Shown here in pieces: positions 1-8,950 of a stretch of 64,000 bases of DNA. The stretch's first letter is position 1. Each line of letters starts with the position of its first letter. The notes below the pieces were generated by a model. It did no database searches, was not told where the DNA came from, and saw nothing but the letters and a program-made list of their open reading frames with translations. Source of the stretch: Alcanivorax sp. (lineage in GTDB: Bacteria; Pseudomonadota; Gammaproteobacteria; Pseudomonadales; Alcanivoracaceae); assembly GCF_017794965.1 (NCBI RefSeq), contig NZ_CP051240.1, positions 2,480,001 to 2,544,000 of the forward strand. The letters run 5' to 3'. Made by a program: the position numbers and the translations under genes.

Positions 1-669
1 TACCAGTACTGCATTGAGTCCCTGGGCATGGATGAAGGTGAAATCTTCAACATGTACCGCGAGATTCCCGCCGTAGCCAAGAAGGCCCAGTGGGGCATCC
101 AGTACACCCGCGACCTGTCCGATCCGGAATTCAAGACCGGCACCGTGGAAACCGACAAGGCACTGCTGGAAAACCTGATCGCGTTCTACTGCGTACTGGA
201 AGGCATCTTCTTCTACTGCGGCTTCACCCAGATCCTCTCCATGGGCCGCCGCAACAAGATGACCGGCGTGGCCGAGCAGTTCCAGTACATCCTGCGTGAC
301 GAATCCATGCACGTGAACTTCGGCGTGGACGTGATCAACCAGATCAAACTGGAAAACCCGCACCTGTGGGACCAGGCCATGCGCGACAAGGCCACCCAGA
401 TGATCCTGGAAGGCACCGAGCTGGAAATCCAGTACGCCCGCGACACCATGCCCCGCGGTGTCCTCGGCATGAACGCCGCCATGATGGAAGAGTACCTGCA
501 GTTCATCGCCAACCGCCGTCTCGCCCAGCTGGGCCTGCCGGAGCAGTTCAAAGGCGTGAACAACCCCTTCCCGTGGATGAGCGAAATCATGGACCTGCGC
601 AAAGAGAAGAACTTCTTCGAAACGCGGGTCACCGAATACCAGGTCGGCGGCGCGCTGAGCTGGGATTAA
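1..669 (+). CDS. nrdB: Ribonucleoside-diphosphate reductase class Ia, beta subunit (5' truncated)
   Basis: This is the C-terminal part of the R2 subunit, which houses the diiron-tyrosyl radical used by NrdA to reduce ribonucleotides in the cytoplasm. The reading frame is open from base 1, so the start lies upstream of the window; about 222 residues are visible, against about 375 for the E. coli protein. The run RDESMHVNF holds the Glu and His iron ligands of the second ligand set. The end YQVGGALSWD is the typical C-terminal tail that docks into NrdA. A strong terminator follows directly, so nrdB ends its operon. Identification is by sequence recognition and is secure. Confidence 0.96.
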   Translation, partial: YQYCIESLGMDEGEIFNMYREIPAVAKKAQWGIQYTRDLSDPEFKTGTVETDKALLENLIAFYCVLEGIFFYCGFTQILSMGRRNKMTGVAEQFQYILRDESMHVNFGVDVINQIKLENPHLWDQAMRDKATQMILEGTELEIQYARDTMPRGVLGMNAAMMEEYLQFIANRRLAQLGLPEQFKGVNNPFPWMSEIMDLRKEKNFFETRVTEYQVGGALSWD

Positions 670-681
670 GCAAAAAACATA

Positions 682-706
682 GGGCGCTTCGGCGCCCTTT
701 TGTTTT
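682..706 (+). terminator. Rho-independent terminator after nrdB
   Basis: Stem GGGCGC/GCGCCC with a TTCG tetraloop is followed by a T-rich tract. It lies 12 bases after the nrdB stop. Confidence 0.9.
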
Positions 707-710
707 TTAA

Positions 711-745
711 CGCAGCACGCTTCACGCAACAGGCAACACGCTAAA
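711..745. repeat. Heptad-phased intergenic repeat, CGCAACA type
   Basis: Five consecutive 7-bp units can be read, including CGCTTCA, CGCAACA and GGCAACA. They start 4 bases after the T tract of the nrdB terminator. Nearly the same units in the same order recur at 7521-7555, after the aldehyde dehydrogenase terminator, and related ones at 5893-5927. Confidence 0.75.
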
Positions 746-842
746 CCAACAACTCTTTCTCACCTTGTAGAGAACTAATGATTCCAGCCTGTCACAAGGG
801 GCTTCAGATTCAAGAATAGAGAGCAAGGGAGAAAAACAACTG

Positions 843-1631
843 ATGAGAGAAATAATCGAGGCAGTAAACGCAAGAATTAAAGCCCCCTATTTCGGCTACA
901 CCGCACTCACATTCATAGCACTAAATTGGCGGGGAATATTTCTTCTCAGTACAACAAACGCCTCTCCTCTGGAGCGATTAGCCATATTTGATAGCCATAC
1001 AAGCTTCAACTCCCTAGTAATCCTTCCCCTAATTATTGGCGCAGCCGTTGCAGTAGCCTCACCTTGGATTCACTTTGTTTTCAGCTTCATTTCCAGAAAG
1101 CCCACCGCACTAATAGACAACCTTTACCTAGAAGCAGAACACAAAAGAACCATACGCCAAACAGAGCTAGAACAGTCTCGGGCAGACCTCTTCGCTGTTA
1201 AAGAGAAAGAACTAATTGAAAGGGCACATAGAGATCAAAAAGTTGCCGACATCGAAGATGCGGAGACAAAAGAAAAGTTAATTGCACAACTAGAAAACCT
1301 TAGGAAGGAGCGGGATCGGCTTACCGAAAAACTTGATGGCCAACCAAGTAATCAAAAGCAGACTACTATCCCCCTGTCTAATGAAGCAGCCCAGATATTG
1401 AAAGCTGCCTCAAACAGTAAAGATGGCACTATTATGAAGTCAGAGTCTCTAGGTCTTTGCTCTATAGAGGCCGGAGGAATGGCCTTTGGTGCAAAGAGCC
1501 CCAGAGACTACGCAAAAAGCGAAGCAGCACTAGACGAATTAATGTCAAAAGACTTGGTTAAATCTTCTGGCAACCAAGGGATAATGTTCGATCTAACGCA
1601 TCTAGGTTGGCAGACCGCTGATACGTTATAA
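843..1631 (+). CDS. Hypothetical membrane protein with coiled coil and winged-helix-like C-terminus
   Basis: I do not recognise this 262-residue protein. Two hydrophobic segments (about residues 18-36 and 58-80) suggest membrane insertion. A charged coiled coil rich in Glu, Lys and Arg follows (about residues 98-165). The last 85 residues (SNEAAQILKAAS to HLGWQTADTL) resemble a winged-helix domain by secondary-structure pattern only. The gene is clearly richer in A and T than its neighbours and uses codons such as AGA, ATA and CTA that are rare nearby, which suggests recent acquisition. A purine-rich GGGAG lies about 11 bases before the ATG. It stands alone between nrdB and a small acidic protein. 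A sensor or defence role is possible but unsupported. Confidence 0.75.
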   Translation: MREIIEAVNARIKAPYFGYTALTFIALNWRGIFLLSTTNASPLERLAIFDSHTSFNSLVILPLIIGAAVAVASPWIHFVFSFISRKPTALIDNLYLEAEHKRTIRQTELEQSRADLFAVKEKELIERAHRDQKVADIEDAETKEKLIAQLENLRKERDRLTEKLDGQPSNQKQTTIPLSNEAAQILKAASNSKDGTIMKSESLGLCSIEAGGMAFGAKSPRDYAKSEAALDELMSKDLVKSSGNQGIMFDLTHLGWQTADTL

Positions 1632-1959
1632 CCAATAGCAAAGCGGCAGAAGGAGGATGAGCAGCCGTCAAAAACCTCGACTGCCCTTTTATCGAGCCAC
1701 AAGCAACCCCCTACGAAACAACAAGACGCGCCCTGTGGGAGCGTGCCTGCCTGCATGCGAATGGGGCGCTCGGATCGCCCTGCTTCAGCCCGCTGGCCCG
1801 CGGTTTTGAACCGTTCGCGAAAAGCGCCCGACCATCCATCACAAACGCTCAAAGTTTAACCAAATAGCGGCAATTGCCGTTTGTTTTACGCCCCTATCGT
1901 TGGCAACATGGAAGAGAGTCTGGATGCAACGGACTCATCAAACCATCAGGAGGCTTCGC
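1632..1959. repeat. Intergenic region with a REP-like element
   Basis: No gene is seen here. A REP-like palindromic sequence of the GTGGGAGCGTGCCTGC type lies at about 1734-1760, followed by the CTCGGATCGCC tail that accompanies other REP copies in this window. The last 12 bases hold the AGGAGG site (1948-1953) of the next gene. Confidence 0.6.
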
Positions 1960-2184
1960 ATGAGCGACTACGAGAAAGACGAATACCTGAGTGAAGAGTA
2001 TCTGCAAGAAGCCGAGGATCTGCTGGAAACCATTGAGCAGGTAGAAGAAACCCTGACCGTGATGTCCAAAGTGGTTGGACAGTTGAAAGAGCAGGTGGCC
2101 TCACACCTGGATCACGACACGATCGAAATGAGCGCAGAAGAGTTTCTGGAACAGTGCGAGAACCTGGAAGGCACCTGGCACTGA
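1960..2184 (+). CDS. Small acidic hypothetical protein
   Basis: This 74-residue protein is very acidic and predicted to be mostly helical (MSDYEKDEYLSEEYLQEAED at the start). The start at 1960 is chosen over an upstream ATG at 1900 because a full AGGAGG ends 6 bases before it. There is no signal peptide or membrane segment. A heptad-like pattern of Leu, Ile and Val in residues 15-45 suggests a short coiled coil. It is convergent with the amidohydrolase gene; the 67-base gap holds small GC-rich palindromes (GGCGCC twice) but no T-run terminator. The function is unknown. Confidence 0.8.
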   Translation: MSDYEKDEYLSEEYLQEAEDLLETIEQVEETLTVMSKVVGQLKEQVASHLDHDTIEMSAEEFLEQCENLEGTWH

Positions 2185-2251
2185 ACCACAGCGGCGCCTG
2201 ACCGGCGCCCCTGAACAGGGGCCGCATCGTTGGCCCCATCATTGCTCGCCG

Positions 2252-3958
2252 CTACTCTGACTGCCCGCCAGGAAAGCGACGAACCCCATCGACCCAGACC
2301 CCATGCACCTGGATGGCTTTCCAGTCCGCAATGGAGACACGGGGATCCCGGTCGAGCCACACCAGATCCGCTCTCATGCCGGGTCGCAATTGTCCGACCT
2401 CCTCTGCCACCCCCAGCTGTCTGGCCGCATCCACGGTGACAGCACGCAAGGCCCGCTCCACCGACACCGCCTGCTCCGCCCCCAACAGCTGGCCTCCTGC
2501 GGTTTCCCGATGTACCGCATTCCAGACCAGCTGAAGCGGCTCAAAGGGCACCACCGGGGAATCAGCATGCAGGGTAAACGCCAACCCCAGCTGCTCCGCT
2601 TCTGCCAGCGGAGAAATCCGTTCGGCGCGCTGAGGGCCCAGGAAGATATCCCGGTGACGATCCCCCCAGTAATACACATGGGTATTAAAGAAGGACGGAA
2701 TCACATCCAGCTCGGCCATCCTTTGCAGCTGTCCCGGGGTGGCCATCTGCGCATGGATCAACACCGGCTGGTGACGCACTTCAGGACAACGTTCACGGGC
2801 AGCGGCGACGGCATCCAGACTCAGGCTGATGGCCGCATCACCATTGGCATGAATGGCCACCTGGCGATTCTGACAATGAAACCGGGTCACCTGTTCATTC
2901 AGCTCAGGCCCCGACTGAGTAGGAAAGCCAACATAATCCTCGGGGTAATCCCCGGGCACCGTGTAGTAAGGCTCGCTGAGAAACCCCGTATAGCCCTGCA
3001 GCGAACCATCACTGACCAGCTTTACCGGGCCGATGTAGCTGCGCGGGCCATCAGGCAGGCTCAGTCGCCCTTCCGATATCTGCTGTTGCGCACCGGCATC
3101 TGGCCAGATGCTAAGGCGCAACGGCAGCAGGCCATACTGCAACACCGGGGCCAGTGCCTTGATGTTGTTGGCATCGGCCAGGCCATTCTGGGCAAAAGTA
3201 ATACCGCGAGAGAGATACCGTTGTGCCGCACGGCGCATGACGCGCCATCCATCCATGGCGGGCAGGTTCAGCAAGCGGGCCCGCACATCACTGAAAGCAG
3301 TTTCCGCCAACAGACCATTAAGGCGCCCCTGTGGATCTCGACCGTAAAAACCACCGGGCGGATCCTGTACGGTCTCCGGGATGTCCATGGCGGCCAGGGC
3401 CGCGCTGTTTAACACCCCCAGATGACCGGAAATATGCATCACCATGATGGGGCGCTTTTCACTGACAGAATCCAGTTCCTGGCGGGTGGGAAACCGTTGT
3501 TCGCCGATGGTGGTATCGTCGAAACCATAGGCCATCAGGGTCCCCTCGGGGCGACGCTGAGCCAGTAACTTCAAGCGTTCCAGCAGGGTGTCGATACTGT
3601 AAAGGTCACCAATGGGCGGACTGTTGGCATCCACCGCAATGGCCGCCAACCCCTCACCGGGAAAGTGACCGTGGGCCTCGATAAAGCCCGGCATCAAAGT
3701 GCCGCCCTGCAGATCCACCTGAATCGCGTCCCGGCTGACTTCATCACGGAGGGTGTCTGCATCGCCAAAGGCAATAATCTCGCCGCGCTTGACCAGCATG
3801 GCTGAGGCTTCAGGGTGCTGCGCATCCATGGTGAGGATGGTGCCGTTATAGAACAGTTGCGCCGCCGGGGAAGGAGGATTGAACCAGCGATGCAGCCCGG
3901 CCAGCACCACCACCACCGCCAGCACCACCGCCGCCACGATTCCAAGCCAAATTTTCAT
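2252..3958 (-). CDS. Membrane-anchored amidohydrolase (YtcJ-like, amidohydrolase_3 family)
   Basis: A 568-residue metal-dependent hydrolase of the YtcJ-like branch of the amidohydrolase superfamily. Residues 1-25 form a hydrophobic anchor or uncleaved signal, so the enzyme probably faces the periplasm. Superfamily marks are visible: NGTILTMDAQ near the N-terminus, the metal-binding HxH in FIEAHGHFPGEG, IHANGDAAI, LIHAQM, and the C-terminal FTLHADSPVVPFEPLQ. The start at 3958 is preferred over one 20 codons upstream because AGGAGG sits 6 bases before it. Members hydrolyse amide or cyclic amide bonds, but the substrate cannot be told from sequence. It is divergent from the thiamine-diphosphate enzyme across about 290 bases. 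Confidence 0.87.
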   Translation of the reverse strand: MKIWLGIVAAVVLAVVVVLAGLHRWFNPPSPAAQLFYNGTILTMDAQHPEASAMLVKRGEIIAFGDADTLRDEVSRDAIQVDLQGGTLMPGFIEAHGHFPGEGLAAIAVDANSPPIGDLYSIDTLLERLKLLAQRRPEGTLMAYGFDDTTIGEQRFPTRQELDSVSEKRPIMVMHISGHLGVLNSAALAAMDIPETVQDPPGGFYGRDPQGRLNGLLAETAFSDVRARLLNLPAMDGWRVMRRAAQRYLSRGITFAQNGLADANNIKALAPVLQYGLLPLRLSIWPDAGAQQQISEGRLSLPDGPRSYIGPVKLVSDGSLQGYTGFLSEPYYTVPGDYPEDYVGFPTQSGPELNEQVTRFHCQNRQVAIHANGDAAISLSLDAVAAARERCPEVRHQPVLIHAQMATPGQLQRMAELDVIPSFFNTHVYYWGDRHRDIFLGPQRAERISPLAEAEQLGLAFTLHADSPVVPFEPLQLVWNAVHRETAGGQLLGAEQAVSVERALRAVTVDAARQLGVAEEVGQLRPGMRADLVWLDRDPRVSIADWKAIQVHGVWVDGVRRFPGGQSE

Positions 3959-4101
3959 AGTCTCCCTCCTAGCAGGCTGTGCACCGCCAACACCCTGACG
4001 GCAATGGTCCATGATCACATTTGTTAATAAAACAAATCAGTATTCCCTACGCCCTTATTGCACCATGTCGCGCTATAGTGAAGCCCGAAATGTCTACATG
4101 A

Positions 4102-4114
4102 CACCATGATGGTG
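4102..4114. promoter_or_regulatory. 13-bp perfect palindrome in the divergent promoter region
   Basis: CACCAT and ATGGTG flank a central G, between the amidohydrolase and the thiamine-diphosphate enzyme genes. It resembles an NtrC-type site (TGCACC-N5-GGTGCA), whose right half matches fully and left half partly. Another TGCACCAT half lies about 40 bases upstream. A regulator site is inferred, not shown. Confidence 0.35.
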
Positions 4115-4247
4115 CATTTTTCCTGCACTATTACAGGGAAAAGCAGGCACAACCCTTGCATTAAACCGCGTTGAAATTGCATTGCCACACATCGTGGATA
4201 CCTGCTGCGAAGACCATCAGACAGGCAACAACCGGAGAGACCACCTC

Positions 4248-5888
<1,641 letters not shown>

Positions 5889-5892
5889 TTGC

Positions 5893-5927
5893 CGCTGCAC
5901 GCAACACGCAGCACGGAACAGGCTTTT
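5893..5927. repeat. Heptad-phased intergenic repeat, CGCAACA type
   Basis: Five 7-bp units, including CGCTGCA, CGCAACA and CGGAACA, begin 4 bases after the stop of the TPP enzyme gene. They match the unit class at 711-745 and 7521-7555. Confidence 0.7.
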
Positions 5928-5998
5928 GCGTGCCACATGTTGCTGGTCATTCATTGCTTCCAACCTCTTGGCAGCGACAACGCCATTAAGGAACTGAC

Positions 5999-7429
5999 AT
6001 GCTGAAAGAATCCTACCCTTACTACCTGGCCAATGAGGCGGTGTTCGCCAACCAGGACCTGGACGTTACCGACAAGTACAGCGGTGAAGTGGCCACCCGT
6101 GTGGCCATGGCCGATGCGGCCACCATTGATAAAGCGATTGATGCCGCTGACAAGGCCAGCGCCGCCATGGCCGCACTGGCACCCTACGAGCGTCAGGAGA
6201 TTCTCTATCACTGTGTAAAACGCTTTCAGGAACGCTTCGAGGAACTGGCGGAAGCGCTGTGCATCGAAGCGGGCAAGCCGATCAAGGATGCCCGTGGTGA
6301 AGTGACGCGTCTGATCGATACCTTCCGGGTGGCCGCCGAAGAAGCCGTGCGCATTGAAGGCGAAGTACTGAACCTGGAAATTTCTGCACGGGCCAAGGGC
6401 TACCGCGGCATGGTCAAGCGTGTCCCCATTGGCCCCTGTTCCTTTATTTCTCCGTTCAACTTCCCGTTGAACCTGGCCGCCCACAAGGTGGCTCCGGCCA
6501 TCGCCGCTGGCTGCCCCTTCGTACTGAAACCCGCCAGCCGTACTCCCATCGGCGCCATCATCATTGGCGAAGTGCTGGCTGAAACCAATCTGCCCAAGGG
6601 CGCGTTTTCCGTGCTTCCCTGCCACCGTGACGGTGCGGACCTGTTCACCACCGATGATCGCTTCAAGCTGCTCAGCTTTACCGGCAGCCCCGATGTGGGC
6701 TGGGACCTGAAAGCCCGCGCCGGCAAGAAACCGGTGATTCTGGAGCTCGGCGGTAACGCCGCGGTAGTAGTCGACGAAGACGCCGACCTGAACGACGCAG
6801 TCGAGCGCATCGTGTTTGGGGCTTTCTATCAGTCCGGTCAGAGCTGCATCGGCGTTCAGCGCATCATGATTCATGACAAGGTCTATGACGAGCTGAAAGG
6901 AAAACTGGTAGAAAAGACCGCCTCCCTGAAAATGGGTGACCCCAAAGACGAAGACACCTTTATTGGCCCGGTAATTTCCGAGGGCGAAGCCACCCGTCTG
7001 GAAAACTGGATCAACGAAGCGGTGGACGCCGGCGCCACCCTGCTCACCGGCGGCAAGCGCAACGGCGCCATGCTGGAGGCGACTCTGTTGGAAGATGCCC
7101 CTGCCGGCACCAACATCGTGGAAGAAGAAGCCTTCGGTCCAGTGGCCGTGATCAGCCGCTTTAACGATTTCGATGACGCCCTGAACGCAATCAACGAATC
7201 CAAGTTTGGCCTGCAGGCCGGCATCTTTACCCGCGATCTGTACAAGGCCCAGAAAGCCTGGGACGTACTGGAAGTAGGCGGCGTGGTAATCGGCGATGTG
7301 CCGAGCTGGCGGGTGGACAACATGCCCTACGGCGGCGTGAAGGATTCCGGTCTGGGCCGCGAAGGTATCCGCTGGGCCATCAACGATATGACCGAAGAAC
7401 GCCTGCTGGTGATCCGTACCCCGCAGTAA
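5999..7429 (+). CDS. NAD(P)-dependent aldehyde dehydrogenase
   Basis: A 476-residue member of the ALDH superfamily, which oxidises aldehydes to carboxylic acids with NAD(P)+ in the cytoplasm. It has the Rossmann-domain run PFNFPLNLAAHKVAPAIAAG, the coenzyme loop SFTGSPDVG, the general base Glu249 in LELGGN and the catalytic nucleophile Cys283 in GQSCIGVQR. The C-terminal part has EEEAFGPVAVI and the oligomerisation tail. Length is normal. The ATG at 5999 has AAGGA 6 bases upstream. It follows the TPP enzyme gene in the same direction and ends at a strong terminator, so the two may be one transcription unit. The substrate is not determinable; aliphatic or succinate-semialdehyde-type aldehydes are possible. 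Confidence 0.92.
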   Translation: MLKESYPYYLANEAVFANQDLDVTDKYSGEVATRVAMADAATIDKAIDAADKASAAMAALAPYERQEILYHCVKRFQERFEELAEALCIEAGKPIKDARGEVTRLIDTFRVAAEEAVRIEGEVLNLEISARAKGYRGMVKRVPIGPCSFISPFNFPLNLAAHKVAPAIAAGCPFVLKPASRTPIGAIIIGEVLAETNLPKGAFSVLPCHRDGADLFTTDDRFKLLSFTGSPDVGWDLKARAGKKPVILELGGNAAVVVDEDADLNDAVERIVFGAFYQSGQSCIGVQRIMIHDKVYDELKGKLVEKTASLKMGDPKDEDTFIGPVISEGEATRLENWINEAVDAGATLLTGGKRNGAMLEATLLEDAPAGTNIVEEEAFGPVAVISRFNDFDDALNAINESKFGLQAGIFTRDLYKAQKAWDVLEVGGVVIGDVPSWRVDNMPYGGVKDSGLGREGIRWAINDMTEERLLVIRTPQ

Positions 7430-7469
7430 GTTTGCGGTTGGCAGTTACCTCCCTCTGGACCAGGGAGTG

Positions 7470-7505
7470 CGGGCCCGCTTTCGCAAGGAAGCGGGCCCGT
7501 TTTAT
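7470..7505 (+). terminator. Rho-independent terminator after aldehyde dehydrogenase
   Basis: An 11-bp stem, CGGGCCCGCTT (7470-7480) with AAGCGGGCCCG (7489-7499), is followed by TTTTATTT. Confidence 0.92.
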
Positions 7506-7520
7506 TTGCCGCTGCGCGGC

Positions 7521-7555
7521 GGCACCACGCTTCACGCAACAGGCAACACGCTCAA
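7521..7555. repeat. Heptad-phased intergenic repeat, CGCAACA type
   Basis: 7-bp units CGCTTCA, CGCAACA, GGCAACA and CGCTCAA lie just after the terminator, almost the same series as at 711-745. Confidence 0.7.
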
Positions 7556-7565
7556 CAAAGCCTGC

Positions 7566-7830
7566 TGTAGGAGCGCCGCTTGAGGCGCGAACCGAGCGTA
7601 GCGAGGCGACCGAAGGGGCACTACTGTCCCACAGTTTGATTTAGCGAGGTCCGAAACCCGCCAAGCTGGCAAGCCGGCGAGTTTCTCTGTTTAGGGGAGC
7701 AGGGTTTCACCGCCGCATTTTGACTCTCGCAGATGCCTGTCTCGTGGGAGCCTGCTTGCAGGCGAATGTTGGTGCGGAAACGGCTATTCGCTTGCAAGCA
7801 AGCTCCCACAGTGACAGTCGGGCAGCGCTT
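7566..7830. repeat. REP/BIME region
   Basis: Two REP-like halves, GTGGGAGCCTGCTTGCAGG (from 7744) and TTGCAAGCAAGCTCCCAC (to 7809), face each other in inverted orientation about 20 bases apart. A related TGTAGGAGCGCCGCTTGAGG copy begins at about 7566, followed by the GAACCGAGCGTAGCGAGG phrase seen elsewhere in the window. Open reading frames across this region look spurious. Confidence 0.75.
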
Positions 7831-8051
7831 GCGGATACGGGTGCTCAAGAGGTTTCCCCGCTAACCCGCTATGAACCATTTTTTCTGCAATTCGAAATGC
7901 GTTTCCGGAACCCTTACGTTGCTGCCCGCACACCACCCAAGTCCTGCACCCACTGCTCATCCGCTATCGGCGTACGCCTGTCCCGAAACCATGGCGACGT
8001 CGAAATCCATCCGTCTACTGTGAAAGGCAACACCATCATGGAGGACAGGGA

Positions 8052-8192
8052 ATGACCACCACGCTGAAAGAAATGCTCCACGCACTGGCCACCCTGTTGG
8101 GGGGCACCCGCTACAACGACTATCTGGACCCCCGCCAGCCCGCAACCATCCAGGTAAAAGCTACACGCCCCCAACCTGGTGAGCGGTACTAA
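8052..8192 (+). CDS. Small ORF of 46 residues, unknown
   Basis: The ATG at 8052 has GGAGG 7 bases upstream. The frame encodes 46 residues (MTTTLKEMLHALATLLGGTR then YNDYLDPRQPATIQVKATRP and a short tail). An amphipathic N-terminal helix is likely. The ribosome site and codon use similar to real genes support translation, but no family is recognised. It lies alone between a REP region and the pilus operon. Confidence 0.5.
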   Translation: MTTTLKEMLHALATLLGGTRYNDYLDPRQPATIQVKATRPQPGERY

Positions 8193-8376
8193 AACCGCTC
8201 ATACCCCCAAAAAAGCCGCCCAGACACCTCCGAACGCCATTCATCTCCATTTTACAGAGTCTTAACCTAACTTCATTTACCACTCACCCCCCATTAAGTA
8301 TGTTCACAATCGAAATCGAATCGTGACCAAATTCACATTATTGCACGACCCAATGGCTTGTCCCGGAGAAACAACG

Positions 8377-8898
8377 ATGAAAAAACTGATCCCAATGGCA
8401 GTGCTTGTATCCGCCCCGATGCTGGGCTCTGCGGCAACCCTGACCGACACCTTTAATGTGCTGCTCAACCTGCAATCTTCCTGCACCCTGGATAGCACCA
8501 CCGACCTCAACTTCGGTGACCAGACCGACGCTGATGTGGTGGCCGGCAACATCGACGCCGCCAACACCGTCACCGTCACCTGTTCCGATGGTGCAGACTT
8601 CACCATCGGTTTGGACAACGGCGGGAACTTCGGTAACGGTCCTGTAGCCAGCGAGCGCGCCATGAAGTCTGGAAACAATTCCTACGTCAGCTACCAGCTG
8701 TACTCTGACTCCGCTCGAACCGCTGCCACTGTTTGGACCAGCGCCGATAATGTTCCCTTTGAGGGCACCGGCGCTAGCCAGGACATCGATATCTTCGGTC
8801 GCATTCCGGCGCAAACACCGACCATTGATGGAGCGGACACCTTCAACGCCACCGGCCTGTCCCTGTCCGACATCGTGACAGTGACTCTCGAATACTGA
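8377..8898 (+). CDS. Spore coat U-domain pilin (Csu-type major pilin)
   Basis: A 173-residue secreted protein of the spore coat U (SCPU) family, which forms the subunits of archaic Csu-type chaperone-usher pili. A signal peptide covers residues 1-20 (MKKLIPMAVLVSAPMLGSAA). The mature part has the paired cysteines, NFGDQTDADV, the SYQLYSD strand typical of SCPU proteins, and a hydrophobic end VTVTLEY suited to donor-strand exchange. The start at 8377 follows GGAGA with 7-base spacing; an upstream ATG would bury the signal peptide. It is the first gene of a four-gene set pilin, usher, chaperone, tip protein. A hairpin right after the stop may separate pilin mRNA from the usher message. Confidence 0.88.
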   Translation: MKKLIPMAVLVSAPMLGSAATLTDTFNVLLNLQSSCTLDSTTDLNFGDQTDADVVAGNIDAANTVTVTCSDGADFTIGLDNGGNFGNGPVASERAMKSGNNSYVSYQLYSDSARTAATVWTSADNVPFEGTGASQDIDIFGRIPAQTPTIDGADTFNATGLSLSDIVTVTLEY

Positions 8899-8908
8899 TC
8901 ACACCTTT

Positions 8909-8931
8909 CCCCGTTGCCCCAGGCAACGGGG
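8909..8931 (+). promoter_or_regulatory. Intercistronic hairpin between pilin and usher
   Basis: A perfect 10-bp stem (CCCCGTTGCC with GGCAACGGGG) and a 3-base loop have no T-run. Such hairpins often stabilise or partly terminate an abundant upstream message, which would give more pilin than usher; that role is inferred. Confidence 0.6.
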
Positions 8932-8950
8932 CATTCAGGAAAGGACATCC

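Noticed and set aside
4108..4130. Sigma-54 promoter before the TPP enzyme gene (GG and GC pairs near 4111 and 4125)
   Set aside because: The distance between the GG and GC pairs is 14 bases, not the required 12.
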